A stretch of 55,258 nucleotides of DNA from an uncultured Sutterella sp. (GCA_900754475.1 CAAECY010000004.1:1-55258), one strand, 5' to 3'; shown: positions 33,171 to 42,563, counted from the stretch's first letter. The notes: a model not told the origin generated them from the letters alone. Program-made: numbers and translations.

Positions 33171-34313
33171 ATGTCCGCTCAGATTTCCCGACGCCGTTTG
33201 CTCGGCACCTCTTCGGCCGCTCTTGCGGCCGCCGCCTCGCCCTTCGGCGCTCTTCTTTCGTCGCCCGCCGCCGCTGCGGTCACCGGTGCGACCAACGCTT
33301 CGCTCGAACATCCCCTGACGCAGCGCACCGTCGCCGAGATGCTCGCCATGAGCCCCGTCGACATGGCGCGCGAAAGCGCGCTCGTTTCGAACGCCTTCCG
33401 CGTGCTCGTCGACGCGACGGAACGTCTTCGGGACGACACCGTGCGCAACACCGTTCTGGACATTTTGAAGAACCCCGTTGCAACCGTCGCCGACACGGAT
33501 GAAGCCAAGGTGCTTGCCGCCCTCAAGGCCGAGGGGCTGATCGACGCGGATCGCACCGAACTCTTTCCGCCCGTCACGCAGAAGGGCCGTGCCGAACAGC
33601 CCTTCTGGAGCGCCCCGGGCTCGGGTTATACAAGTCACCACGCCTATCCGGGGGGACTTGCCACGCACTGCGCGCTCAACGTCCTGTCGGCCGTGCGCCT
33701 GCTTGAAAACTACGATTCGGTCTTCGACTGCGATCTCGATTACGACGCCGCCGTGGGCGGAGAACTTTTGCACGACCTTCACAAGCCCTGGGTCTTCGCG
33801 TGGCAGCCGGACGGCTCCTCGCGCGTCGAAAAGCCCCTGGCGAAGACGGGCGAACACCACGTGCTGAGTCTTGCGGAATCGATGAAGCGCGGACTTCCCG
33901 CCCGCGTCGTCGTGGCGCAGGCCGCAGCGCACGATCACCCCGGGACCCCCGCGGGCGAAGCGCTTGTCGTCGGTTGGATCCGCGCGGCAGCCCTCATCGC
34001 GGGGGTTGACCCGGTCGAGCGCGGGTTCTTGGCCGCCGACAAGAAGACGCTCCCCTTGCCGCGTCGCAGCGAAGGCTTCGTCGTTCACCTTGCGGACCAC
34101 GACTTCGTGCTTTCGGGTCCCGCCTGCCAGTGGAGCCTGCCGGCACTCAAAAAGCTCGCCGAGTCGACCTACGGTCTCACGAGCGAGAAGGACTTCAACA
34201 GCTTCCGCAACTACGTCTTTGCGAACCTTTCCGCGATGCGCGTTTGGGCGCTTCTCTCCTCTTCGGGTGAAGAAGCGCTCGCCGCGGACGTCGCGCGAAT
34301 CCTCAAGGCGTAA
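33171..34313 (+). CDS. Tat-exported HD-domain metal-dependent hydrolase-like protein
   Basis: A 380-residue protein with a Tat signal (SRRRLLG, residues 6-12; Ala-rich to about 37). The mature part carries an HD-type metal site: HHAYPGG (156-162), His166, HDLHK with His201-Asp202, HH at 229-230 and AAHDHPG (253-258). HD proteins are usually cytoplasmic phosphohydrolases. Tat export implies that it folds with its metal inside the cell and acts in the periplasm. It is followed by alkaline phosphatase 189 bases downstream, suggesting extracellular phosphate-ester use, but no Pho box is seen. I use the ATG at 33171; an ATG three codons earlier is possible. Confidence 0.8.
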   Translation: MSAQISRRRLLGTSSAALAAAASPFGALLSSPAAAAVTGATNASLEHPLTQRTVAEMLAMSPVDMARESALVSNAFRVLVDATERLRDDTVRNTVLDILKNPVATVADTDEAKVLAALKAEGLIDADRTELFPPVTQKGRAEQPFWSAPGSGYTSHHAYPGGLATHCALNVLSAVRLLENYDSVFDCDLDYDAAVGGELLHDLHKPWVFAWQPDGSSRVEKPLAKTGEHHVLSLAESMKRGLPARVVVAQAAAHDHPGTPAGEALVVGWIRAAALIAGVDPVERGFLAADKKTLPLPRRSEGFVVHLADHDFVLSGPACQWSLPALKKLAESTYGLTSEKDFNSFRNYVFANLSAMRVWALLSSSGEEALAADVARILKA

Positions 34314-34502
34314 GCAAAGCCCGTTTCCCGACAACCCTCAAACCTTTCCGATCTCGAACCCCGTGACCGGGTGCCCGATTCGACCGACCGTCGGTCTCCC
34401 CCGAGCACCCGTCACTCCGCGGGACGATGCGAACCGAAAGCACATCGAAAGCAAATTGCTTCACGCCGCCCTCCCGCACTTTTTATTTAGGATGAAACTT
34501 CC

Positions 34503-35939
34503 ATGATCCGCACTTTCAAGCTCGCCGCCGTTGCGCTTGCCGCCGCTTCCGCCCTGGCCGTTCTCGGCTCGGCTCATGCAGCCGACGCCGCCGAAACCTT
34601 CCCGACGATCGAACGCGCCGCCAAGGGCGACATCACCGCCTGGGGCGGTGCGCGCCGCCTGCAGGGCGACCAGACCGAACTCGTCCGTCAATCCCTCTCG
34701 AACAAGATCGCGAAGAACGTCATCATTCTGATCGGCGACGGGATGGGCGACAGCGAAATCACTGCCGCGCGCAACTTCGCGCACGGTGCGGGCGGTTTCT
34801 TCCCCGGTCTCGACGTCCTGCCCCTTACGGGCCAGTACACGCACTATTCGCTCGACCCCAAGACCCATAAGCCCCGCTACGTGACGGACTCGGCCGCGTC
34901 CGCCACGGCTTGGAATACGGGTGTGAAGAGCTACAACGGCGCGATCGGCGTCGACGTGAACGGCAAGCCCCACGCTTCGATCCTTGAGCTTGCGAAAAAA
35001 GCCGGTAAGGCCACGGGCAACGTTTCGACCGCCGAACTTCAGGATGCGACCCCGGCCGCCGTCGTCGCGCACGTCGCGCAGAGGAAGTGCTACGGCCCGA
35101 GCGCGACGAGCGAAAAGTGCCCGAAGGAAGCCGCGGAAAACGGCGGCATCGGGTCGATTACGGAACAGTTCATCAAGGCCCGCGCCGACGTGACGCTCGG
35201 GGGCGGCATGAAGAGCTTCAAGGAAGTCGCCAAGGGCGGCGAATTCGAAGGGAAAGTACTTCTCGACGCCGCGCGCGAAGCGGGCTACCAGATCGTGACG
35301 AATACCGCGGAAATGCAGGCCCTGACGGTCGCCGACCAAACGAAACCCGTCCTCGGCCTCTTCTCGGAAGGCAACATGCCCGTTCGCCTCACGGGCCCGA
35401 AGGCCACCTACCACGGGAACCTCGACAAGCCCGCCGTCGTCTGCGAAAAGAATCCGAAGCGCACGGCCGACCACCCGACCCTTGCGCAGATGACCGAAAA
35501 GGCGATCGAACTTCTGAAGACGAACCCGAACGGCTTCTTTCTTCAGGTCGAAGGCGCTTCGATCGACAAGGAAGATCACAAGGCCAATCCCTGCGGGCAG
35601 TTCGGCGAAACGGTCGACCTCGACGAAGCCGTGAAGGTCGCGCTCGACTTCGCGAAAAAGGACGGGAACACCCTTGTGATCGTCACCGCCGACCACGCCC
35701 ATTCCTGCCAGATCGTCTATCAGGACGCGAAGGCCCCCGGGCTCACCGCTTCCGTCATGACCGCCGACGGCGTTCCGATGACGGTCTCCTACGGCAACAG
35801 CGAAGAAACGGACGATCAGGGTCACACGGGCACGCAGCTGCGCGTTGCGGCCTACGGTCCGCACGCGGCAAACGTGACGGGTCTCACCGACCAGACCGAC
35901 CTCTTCTTCACGATGCGCGACGCCATGGGTCTCGAATAA
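34503..35939 (+). CDS. phoA: Alkaline phosphatase
   Basis: A 478-residue periplasmic alkaline phosphatase very close to the E. coli PhoA pattern. A signal peptide ends at AHA-26. The metal ligand is in GDGMGDSE (Asp79). The nucleophile is Ser130 in TDSAASATAW. The substrate arginine lies in AQRKCYGPSATSEKCP. Further zinc and magnesium ligands lie in EGASIDKEDHKANPCGQ, TADHAHSCQ and GHTGTQLR. It releases phosphate from monoesters. The region upstream has no sequence fitting the Pho-box consensus, so control may be non-canonical. An AGGA site lies before the ATG. Confidence 0.96.
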   Translation: MIRTFKLAAVALAAASALAVLGSAHAADAAETFPTIERAAKGDITAWGGARRLQGDQTELVRQSLSNKIAKNVIILIGDGMGDSEITAARNFAHGAGGFFPGLDVLPLTGQYTHYSLDPKTHKPRYVTDSAASATAWNTGVKSYNGAIGVDVNGKPHASILELAKKAGKATGNVSTAELQDATPAAVVAHVAQRKCYGPSATSEKCPKEAAENGGIGSITEQFIKARADVTLGGGMKSFKEVAKGGEFEGKVLLDAAREAGYQIVTNTAEMQALTVADQTKPVLGLFSEGNMPVRLTGPKATYHGNLDKPAVVCEKNPKRTADHPTLAQMTEKAIELLKTNPNGFFLQVEGASIDKEDHKANPCGQFGETVDLDEAVKVALDFAKKDGNTLVIVTADHAHSCQIVYQDAKAPGLTASVMTADGVPMTVSYGNSEETDDQGHTGTQLRVAAYGPHAANVTGLTDQTDLFFTMRDAMGLE

Positions 35940-36045
35940 CGCGAAGCACCGTCCCGCACGGCCCCCGGGACGCGTCCGAGCGCCCCGGGGAATTCGACAA
36001 AGCCCGACGGTCACGGCTCGCAGCTTGAAGCCCGAAACACCCGAA

Positions 36046-36073
36046 ACGCCCGCCCGAAAGCGCGGGCGTTTTT
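36046..36073 (+). terminator. Terminator after phoA
   Basis: ACGCCCGC (36046-36053) pairs with GCGGGCGT (36062-36069), followed by TTTTT. Confidence 0.85.
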
Positions 36074-36231
36074 GGTTTTCGGAAGGGTCCGTTTTCCGAG
36101 CCACCCGATCCGCGTTCATTCTCCTCGAGCGTGCGTTTTCTTCGTGTTCCCCGTTTTTCAGTGGAGAGCGCTAAAATTCCACCCCCCTTAACGTTTTCCC
36201 TTATTTCCTTTCGTTTTCCTCGTTTTTTCCC

Positions 36232-37467
36232 ATGACCGACCGCACGCTCCCTCAGGAAGGTCTCCGGGCGTGGCTTCCCGTTCTCGGACTCGCCTTCGCC
36301 GCCTTCACTTTCAACACCTCCGAATTTCTCCCCGTGGGGCTTTTGCCCGACATGGCCGCGGGGCTCGGCGAAACCGTCTCCGACACCGGGCTCATCATCA
36401 CGGGCTACGCCTGGGTGGTGGCGATCATGTCGCTACCCCTGACGCTTCTCACCGCCAAGATCGAGCGCCGCAAGCTTCTTCTCGGCCTCATTGCGGTCTT
36501 CGCGCTTTGCCACGTGGTCGTTCTGTGGACGAACACGTTCGAGTCGCTCCTTGCGGCCCGCATCGGGGTTGCGTTCACGCACTCCGTTTTCTGGTCGATC
36601 ATGACGCCCCTTGCCGCCCGCATGGCCCCGCGCGGAAAGCGCGCCGTGGGGCTTGCGGCCGTGATGGGCGGAACGATCGTCGCGACCGTTCTGGGGGTTC
36701 CGATCGGCACGCAGCTCGGGCACTTCTTCGGCTGGCAGGAAGCCTTCTGCGTAATCGGTGCGGCGGCCTTTGCGTGCCTCGTTCTCATTTGGGCGGTGCT
36801 GCCGGAGTGCCCGAGCAACAAGGCGGGGTCGCTCGCCGCCCTGCCGGGGCTCTTGAAGCGCCCCGCGCTTTTGCAGCTCTATTTCCTCACGGCCGTCACC
36901 GTGCTCGGGCAGTTCACGGCCTATTCCTACGTGAGTCCCATCCTCGCGCAGGCGGGCTACGGCGAATCGGACGTCGTCACGGTGTTGCTCGTTTTCGGCC
37001 TTGCGGGCATTCTCGGGACGGTCGTGTCGACGAAGACCGTCGACCGCTTCACGTCGGCAACGCTCACGGTGCCGCTCGTGGTGATCGCTCTCTCGCTCGC
37101 GTTTTTCAACACCGCGGCGAACCTCGGCTACACCGAACTCCTCGTTTTGACGCTCTTCTGGGGCGCCGCCATGACGACCGTTTGCATGGCCTTTCAGACG
37201 GTGGTGCTCAACGTGGCTTCGGATGCCGCCGACATCGCGGTGTCGCTTTACTCGGGGATCTTCAACATCGGGATCGGCACCGGGGCCTTTACGGGGAGCC
37301 TCATTTCCGCCCGTTGGGGATTCGAGCCCGTGGCATCCTCGGGGGCGGCCTTCGTGGCGGTGTCGGCCGCTCTGTGCCTTGCGCTCTGGGCGACGACGAA
37401 GTCGGCGGTTCTGCCGGGCGGCGAAAAGCCCGCCGTGAACACGACGGGCGAAGAGGTGCCGCACTGA
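36232..37467 (+). CDS. MFS efflux transporter, SotB/YdeA-like
   Basis: A 411-residue major facilitator with twelve membrane segments. The early FNTSEFLPVGLLPDMA segment is typical of the drug/sugar efflux (SotB/YdeA/AraJ-like) group, as is a basic loop after helix 2 (TAKIERRKLL). Likely a proton-driven exporter of sugars, arabinose-like compounds or drugs; the substrate is not readable. A possible -10, CTAAAAT, lies near 36170. It ends in a terminator at 37562-37596. Confidence 0.9.
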   Translation: MTDRTLPQEGLRAWLPVLGLAFAAFTFNTSEFLPVGLLPDMAAGLGETVSDTGLIITGYAWVVAIMSLPLTLLTAKIERRKLLLGLIAVFALCHVVVLWTNTFESLLAARIGVAFTHSVFWSIMTPLAARMAPRGKRAVGLAAVMGGTIVATVLGVPIGTQLGHFFGWQEAFCVIGAAAFACLVLIWAVLPECPSNKAGSLAALPGLLKRPALLQLYFLTAVTVLGQFTAYSYVSPILAQAGYGESDVVTVLLVFGLAGILGTVVSTKTVDRFTSATLTVPLVVIALSLAFFNTAANLGYTELLVLTLFWGAAMTTVCMAFQTVVLNVASDAADIAVSLYSGIFNIGIGTGAFTGSLISARWGFEPVASSGAAFVAVSAALCLALWATTKSAVLPGGEKPAVNTTGEEVPH

Positions 37468-37561
37468 GGTTCCGCGGAAATGAAACGTCCGAGAAGCCCT
37501 TGAGAGCCCTTGGGGCTTCCGAACGACGGCAAGCCTCGGAGCTTCGCTTCGCATCGAAAAG

Positions 37562-37596
37562 AGCCGCTTCGACCGCCGGTCGGGGCGGCTTTTCTT
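37562..37596 (+). terminator. Terminator after MFS gene
   Basis: AGCCGC pairs with GGGGCGGCT, with inner CGACC/GGTCG, followed by TTTTCTTTT. Confidence 0.8.
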
Positions 37597-37685
37597 TTAC
37601 GTTCTTTTCGCACGGGCGCCGCGGCCCGAAGGACGGGCAGAGGGGCGGAAGGACGGGCCCCCGCGAACAGCCCCGGGGAAAGGCC

Positions 37686-37723
37686 AAACAAAACCGCCCC
37701 GACGAAGCGATTGTACGGGGCGG
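37686..37723 (-). terminator. Terminator after the coiled-coil protein gene
   Basis: CCGCCCCG (37694-37701) pairs with CGGGGCGG (37716-37723); on the minus strand a T-rich run follows (complement of AAACAAAA). Confidence 0.8.
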
Positions 37724-37748
37724 CGTGTTTGAACGTTGCGGTTGCGGA

Positions 37749-39089
37749 TCAGCGCTCGAGCACGAGGAGCGCGTCGACGCGGTTGTCGGGGGTCATGCGC
37801 ACCGCGTAGCGGCGGCGCCTCCCCTGAAGGATCAGGTGGCGGTCGATCGCCTTCTGAAGGCGTGCGACGTCCTTTTCAAGGCGTGCGACGACGGCGTCGT
37901 GCTCGTCCGCGAGGCGATCGGCGTCTTTCTTCACGGCCGCGGCAAAGGCCATCTGCGCTTCGTTCATGCCGCGCGATTCGACTTCGAGGGCTTGGAGCAC
38001 GATATTGCGGCTCTTGTCAAGGAGCGGGTGCACGCTCGGGAATTCCTGAACGTTGAGGGCAATGCGCGAGGAGCACCGCATCCCGTGGATGTAGTCGTCG
38101 CTTGCGATGACGCGCATGAGCGCGATCGCTCGCAGGAAAAGCACCGCCACTTCACGCTCGTCCATGAGCGCGATGCTTTCCGTGAGGGCGTGGTCCGCTT
38201 CGTCGGCGGTGCGGATCGTGTTGACGTAGGTTTTGAGGGCCGTGTCGATGCGCGCGTTGACGGCGCGCATGGCGGCCGCAAGTTGATCGGCGCGCTCCGT
38301 GCGCTCCTGAGCGCGCCCCTCTTCGAGCCCCAAACGACGCACGTCGCGCGAGAGGTCGAAGAGTTCGTCCCAACGGTGCTTCCACTCATGCCCGCGCACG
38401 GCGGGGATGAAGAGCTTCAATTTGCGCAGGCGCTCTTCGATCACGTCGAGTTCTTTGCGGAGCTCCCCTTCGAGCTCGTGCTTTTGTTCGGCGGGGTCCA
38501 GAAGATTGAAGAGACGATGGACGGCCTGTGGTCCGCCCCAACTGTAATCGGAGGCGCTCATGGGTTCGCCCATTTCCACGCCTTCGTGAAGCGCGATGAC
38601 GGAAAGGTCGTTCGAGGTGGCGTTCACACGCGGCTCGAACCCCGCGGCCAGGGCGTTTTCAATGACGGGCGAAAAGCTCACCGCATAGGTGTCGGCCGCG
38701 AATTCGTCGTCGGGCTCCCACGCGAGCACCGCGTTGTGCGCGAAGATCCCGTCGAATTCCTTTTTCTCATGGGGCTGCAAGGCCACTTCGCGGTAGCCCG
38801 GAAGCTCGATTTCGAGCGCGCGCTGCACGAAGAGTTCGGCCGAGGTGACGTCGCCCGCCACCGTCGTGAAGGCGAGCATGTCGGGGCGTCGGACCCCGAT
38901 CGTCGGGCGCTCGACTTCGGGTTCGGGTTTCGGCGTCTCGGGGACGCGCACGGACTTCGGGCGGGCGCCCACACGTTCGATGCGACGGGCAGCAGCGGGT
39001 TTGCGGCGCAGAACCTGCCAGGCGACGCCCGCGCCGCAACCGACGACGCAGGCACCGAGAAGAAACGCGGTGATGAGAGAGTTGTCCAT
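37749..39089 (-). CDS. Unknown membrane-anchored coiled-coil protein
   Basis: A 446-residue protein I do not recognise. One membrane segment at the N-terminus (SLITAFLLGACVVGCGAGVAW) is followed by an Arg/Pro-rich linker at about 26-65 and a mixed domain to about 185. A mostly helical part with heptad-like Leu/Glu/Arg patterns runs from about 190 to 430 (HELEGELRKELDVIEERLRKLK; DADRLADEHDAVVARLEKD). The topology suggests a cytoplasmic body anchored to the inner membrane. No catalytic motif is visible. The chosen ATG (39089) begins the membrane segment; upstream codons look non-coding. It lies alone. Confidence 0.7.
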   Translation of the reverse strand: MDNSLITAFLLGACVVGCGAGVAWQVLRRKPAAARRIERVGARPKSVRVPETPKPEPEVERPTIGVRRPDMLAFTTVAGDVTSAELFVQRALEIELPGYREVALQPHEKKEFDGIFAHNAVLAWEPDDEFAADTYAVSFSPVIENALAAGFEPRVNATSNDLSVIALHEGVEMGEPMSASDYSWGGPQAVHRLFNLLDPAEQKHELEGELRKELDVIEERLRKLKLFIPAVRGHEWKHRWDELFDLSRDVRRLGLEEGRAQERTERADQLAAAMRAVNARIDTALKTYVNTIRTADEADHALTESIALMDEREVAVLFLRAIALMRVIASDDYIHGMRCSSRIALNVQEFPSVHPLLDKSRNIVLQALEVESRGMNEAQMAFAAAVKKDADRLADEHDAVVARLEKDVARLQKAIDRHLILQGRRRRYAVRMTPDNRVDALLVLER

Positions 39090-39468
39090 GGGGAGTGTGG
39101 AACATTGGGGATCGTTTCGGCGGGCGGCTCTGCGTGCGGCCGAAAGACGCGCGGCGCAAAGCGGGCCCGCAGGCCCGAAAGAAACAAAAAAGAGGTCTTC
39201 GAATTGTAGCCCGAACGACGCCCGCCCAAATCCGTAAACCCGTCGCAGTACCTTGAGGGGCCGCAGGTTTTGCTCGCTTGGTCGGAGGATTTCGAACGAT
39301 TTCGGGCTGTTCCGGGCGCGTGATGGAAGCGCGATGCCGAGCGGCCTTTTCTTGATCCCGCTCAAGACTTTTCGCGGCCGGCCGCGCTACCATAGATTTC
39401 TTTCTCGTCGATCGCCTGCTTCGGGGCATCGATCTCGTTTTCACGCAGAGACTTTCCGAGACCGCGTC
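39090..39468. other. Divergent intergenic region
   Basis: No gene. The perfect 14-base GC palindrome CGCGGCCGGCCGCG lies at 39373-39386, followed by CATAGAT, a possible -10 for the aldo/keto reductase. Nothing else stands out. Confidence 0.4.
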
Positions 39469-40323
39469 ATGCTCAATTTCCAGAACCACACGCTTGAACT
39501 GGCCAACGGCGTCCAGATGCCGATCATCGGCTTCGGCACCTGGCAGATTCCGCTCAACGAACACTTCACCTCGAGCGTTCAGACGGCGATCCAGATCGGG
39601 TACCGTCACTTCGACACGGCTCAGATCTACAACAACGCGCAGCTCCTCGGCGAAACGATTCGCGATTCGGGCGTGCCGCGCTCGGAATTCTTCATTTCGA
39701 CGAAGCTCTGGACCTCGCACCGCTCCTACGAGTGCGCGATGGAAGGGTTCGAGCAGATTCTGGAGCAGCTCCAGATGGATTACGTCGACCTTCTGCTCAT
39801 TCACTGGCCCGCCTCCCAGGGCGAAGCCGTCGTGTGGCAGGCGCAGAATTACGGCGCCTGGCGCGCGCTCGAGACGATCTACGCGCAGAAGCGCGCTCGC
39901 GCGATCGGGCTCGCAAACTTCCTTCCGCACCACCTCGTGCCGCTTTTGGCGCGTGCGAGCGTCGCGCCGATGGTCAATCAGTTGGAAAGCCACCCGGGCT
40001 ACACGCAGTTCCGCGCCGTGGGCTTTTCGCTTGCAAACCGCATCCCCGTGCAGAACTGGAGCCCGCTCGGGCGAGGGACCCTTCTGCGTCACCCCATCAT
40101 GACCGCCATCGCCGAAGGGCACGGCGTCACGCCCGCGCAGGTGGCCCTGCGCTGGAGCCTCCAACACGGCCTCTGCCCGATTCCGAAGGCGACCGAATTG
40201 CGTCACCAGCAGGAAAACTTGCGCATCTGGCACTTCGAGCTCACGCCCGAAGAAATGAAGATCCTCGACACGATGCCGCAGACGGCGTTCTCGGGGCTCC
40301 ATCCCGATACGGTGACGTTCTGA
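39469..40323 (+). CDS. Aldo/keto reductase
   Basis: A 284-residue NADPH-dependent reductase of the AKR family, similar to the 2,5-diketo-D-gluconate reductase type. The catalytic tetrad is visible: Asp and Tyr in YRHFDTAQIYNN, Lys in STKLW, His in LLIHWP. The C-terminal cofactor segment is PIPKATELRHQQEN. It reduces aldehydes or ketones; the physiological substrate is unknown. The start is set at the ATG before LNFQNHTLELANG, the family-typical N-terminus. Upstream in-frame codons overlap the divergent promoter and are probably not translated. Confidence 0.92.
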   Translation: MLNFQNHTLELANGVQMPIIGFGTWQIPLNEHFTSSVQTAIQIGYRHFDTAQIYNNAQLLGETIRDSGVPRSEFFISTKLWTSHRSYECAMEGFEQILEQLQMDYVDLLLIHWPASQGEAVVWQAQNYGAWRALETIYAQKRARAIGLANFLPHHLVPLLARASVAPMVNQLESHPGYTQFRAVGFSLANRIPVQNWSPLGRGTLLRHPIMTAIAEGHGVTPAQVALRWSLQHGLCPIPKATELRHQQENLRIWHFELTPEEMKILDTMPQTAFSGLHPDTVTF

Positions 40324-40378
40324 GGTCGATTTCGGGGCGCTGCGGATCCCGCAGCTCCCGATGCGCTCGATTCGCCCG

Positions 40379-40405
40379 AAGCCCCGGCCCGCCCGGGGCT
40401 TTTTC
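40379..40405 (+). terminator. Terminator after aldo/keto reductase
   Basis: GCCCCGG (40381-40387) pairs with CCGGGGC (40393-40399), followed by TTTTT. Confidence 0.85.
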
Positions 40406-40484
40406 GTGCGTTGCGTACCCGCGTAAGGAAAGATTCGAAGCGCGCGACAAAGGGCGAAGAACGGCAACAAGCCAAGCCGAATGA

Positions 40485-40517
40485 GAAAAAAGCCGCCCGA
40501 ATCGACTTCGAGCGGTT
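40485..40517 (-). terminator. Terminator after metQ-like gene
   Basis: On the minus strand CCGCTCGAA pairs imperfectly with TTCGGGCGG, followed by CTTTTTT. Confidence 0.75.
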
Positions 40518-40551
40518 TTCGTTATCTGCGAGGTTTGGTTGGAAGTCGGAA

Positions 40552-41382
40552 TCAGAACGCCGGCACCACCGCACCCTGATACTTCTCTTCGAGGAACTTC
40601 TTCACGTCGGGGGTCGTGAGGGCGGCCTTCAACTTCTGAATTTCGGGACGGCTTTCGTCGCCCGCACGCACGGCCACGATGTTGGCGTAGGGCGAATCCT
40701 TCGCTTCGATCGCGATCGCGTCCTTCACGGGGTTGAGGTTCGCGCCGAGGGCGAAGTTCGAGTTGATGACGGCAAGCGCCACGTCGTCGAGCGACCGGGG
40801 AAGCTGCGCGGCTTCGATTTCGACAAACTTGAGGTTCTTCGGGTTTTCAGCGACGTCGGCCACGGTGGCGAGCACCCCGACACCGTCCTTCAACTTGATA
40901 AGACCCGCCGTTTCGAGGACCTTCAGAGCGCGACCGCCGTTCGTCGGGTCGTTCGGGATCGCGACCTTGGCGCCCTCGGGCGTCTCGGCCACGGCCTTAA
41001 CGCTCTTCGAGTAGACGCCCATCGGTTCGATGTGGACCGCCACGAGCGAGGCGAGCTTCAGACCGCGCTGCGCGGAGAAGTCGTCGAGGTAGGGCTTGTG
41101 CTGGAAGAAGTTCGCGTCGAGTTCCTTGTCGTTCAAGGAAAGGTTCGGCTGAACATAGTCGCTGAATTCGACGATCTTGAGGTTCACGCCCTGAGCCTTC
41201 AGAGCGGGTTCCACGAAGCGGATGATGTCGGCGTGCGGCACGGGCGAGACGCCGATCGAAAGGGTGGCGGCGCCGTCCGCCGCCTTCGGCGCTTCGGCGG
41301 GGGCTTTTTCGCCGCAACCCGCAAGCGTCAGAGCAAAACCGGCGGCCACGGCGGCGGTGGCGAAGAATTTGGTGAACGTCAT
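40552..41382 (-). CDS. metQ: MetQ/NlpA-family substrate-binding lipoprotein
   Basis: A 276-residue lipoprotein with lipobox LTLAGC (Cys23) and a NlpA/MetQ binding fold. Family motifs include LSIGVSPVPHADI, KIVEFSDYVQPN, LDANFFQHKPYL, VAIPNDPTNGGRAL and NSNFALGANLNP. It should bind D/L-methionine or a related compound for an ABC importer. The ATPase (MetN) and permease (MetI) are not adjacent, so it is an orphan binding protein here. GGAG precedes the ATG at 41382. The leader contains a hairpin GGGGGC-TTCG-GCCCCC but no recognised SAM riboswitch. Confidence 0.88.
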   Translation of the reverse strand: MTFTKFFATAAVAAGFALTLAGCGEKAPAEAPKAADGAATLSIGVSPVPHADIIRFVEPALKAQGVNLKIVEFSDYVQPNLSLNDKELDANFFQHKPYLDDFSAQRGLKLASLVAVHIEPMGVYSKSVKAVAETPEGAKVAIPNDPTNGGRALKVLETAGLIKLKDGVGVLATVADVAENPKNLKFVEIEAAQLPRSLDDVALAVINSNFALGANLNPVKDAIAIEAKDSPYANIVAVRAGDESRPEIQKLKAALTTPDVKKFLEEKYQGAVVPAF

Positions 41383-41978
41383 GATGTGCATCTCCAAGAG
41401 ATTCGTTTTCTGAGAATGGATTTCAACGGGGGCCGAAGCCCCCTCTTAGGAGCGCAGAGTTCGGCCGAACGCGTCACTTGAAGGTCCGGAGAGGATCCGG
41501 CAGACGGCTCGACGTTTTTCTTATGGATGAACCTGGCGGCCTGCCCCCGCGGGGCGGCGTAAGTCGAAGTGTACGCCCGAAAGCAGCGTGTGCGGGGCGC
41601 ACCGACGACGAAAAGATGCAAAGTCCTTTCGGTTTTTTGAGGTATTACCTCGAAATCAGGGTTTTTACCGACATTATCACTTCCTTTCCGTCCCGAAGCC
41701 CGCCGCGCCCGTGGTCTCGGGCGTGTACGCCGATACGGGGTGGATCAAAATTTTTCGAAAAATCACCCACCCCCGAAGCGAGTCAAAACCCCGTCGAATT
41801 TTCTTTTCTCGCCTCTCGCGCTGGGCGCTTTCCGTCCGCATACTGCTTCTCAAACCAACGTTTTTTCTTCCACGTGCGTCGCCTTTTCCCCGCCCGAAAG
41901 CGTTCCCTTTGTTTCGCGGCCTCGACCCGAAACGGTCGATCGGACCGTACGCACGCCTTTTTCTTCGGGTAATTCGCC
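41383..41978. other. Intergenic region with operator-like palindrome
   Basis: No gene recognised. GAGGTA-T-TACCTC at 41639-41651 is a perfect palindrome around one base. A GGGGGC-TTCG-GCCCCC hairpin lies in the metQ leader near 41430. The remainder is unremarkable. Confidence 0.45.
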
Positions 41979-42449
41979 ATGCAGCAGTCCGCTCTCCATT
42001 CTTTCCCGCCGCTTCACGCACATCCCTTCGATCGGGCGATCACGAACGCGTTCGGCCGGTCGCTTTTCGGCTTGGCCGAAGACATCGAGCTCGTCTCGCG
42101 CGCCAATCTGCCGAAGTCCGCGAAGAGCCTCGAGCGCCTCGGCGTTCACCCCGTGACGGCGCGACTCGTCTTCGAGGGGCTCGAAGCATGCGGTCAACTT
42201 GAGCACATTCTGGTCTCGGAAGCGTTCGTCCTTGCCGTCTGCGCGATGACGAAGGCCGACAATCCGGAAGCTCCCGCCATGCGGGCGCACTTGGAGCGCG
42301 CGAAGGGGAGCGAGGCGGTTGCCCTCATCGACCGCTGCAAGCGCGCGATCCGCGCGGGCTACCCCGATGCGACGGCCGAAAACCGCTTCGTCTCGGGACA
42401 GGCCGCGGCCTGGGCGCTTCGGAAGTACCTGCGCGACGAAGCGGCTTGA
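41979..42449 (+). CDS. Unknown small soluble protein
   Basis: A 156-residue protein I do not recognise. It is mostly helical, with one hydrophobic helix that is too polar for a membrane segment (HILVSEAFVLAVCAMTKAD). It has no signal peptide and no clear motif. The codon pattern fits its neighbours and a strong terminator follows, which supports a real gene. No ribosome-binding site is evident before the ATG. It converges with thiC. Confidence 0.6.
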   Translation: MQQSALHSFPPLHAHPFDRAITNAFGRSLFGLAEDIELVSRANLPKSAKSLERLGVHPVTARLVFEGLEACGQLEHILVSEAFVLAVCAMTKADNPEAPAMRAHLERAKGSEAVALIDRCKRAIRAGYPDATAENRFVSGQAAAWALRKYLRDEAA

Positions 42450-42524
42450 GGTTAGACGGTTTGAAGATTTAAACGTTTACAAGGGGCTTAAAGTAAGCGA
42501 TAGGCATTTGATCCTTGGGGCGCG

Positions 42525-42563
42525 GGCCCGGTTCGAGCAATCGAACCGGGCCTTCGTCTTTTT
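42525..42563 (+). terminator. Terminator between the unknown gene and thiC
   Basis: GGCCCGGTTCGA (42525-42536) pairs with TCGAACCGGGCC (42541-42552), a 12-base stem with a GCAA loop, followed by TTCGTCTTTTT. Confidence 0.9.

Noticed and set aside
41383..41600. SAM riboswitch before metQ
   Set aside because: Neither the SAM-I AGAGAGG-type core nor other SAM class motifs are present; only a simple UUCG hairpin is seen.
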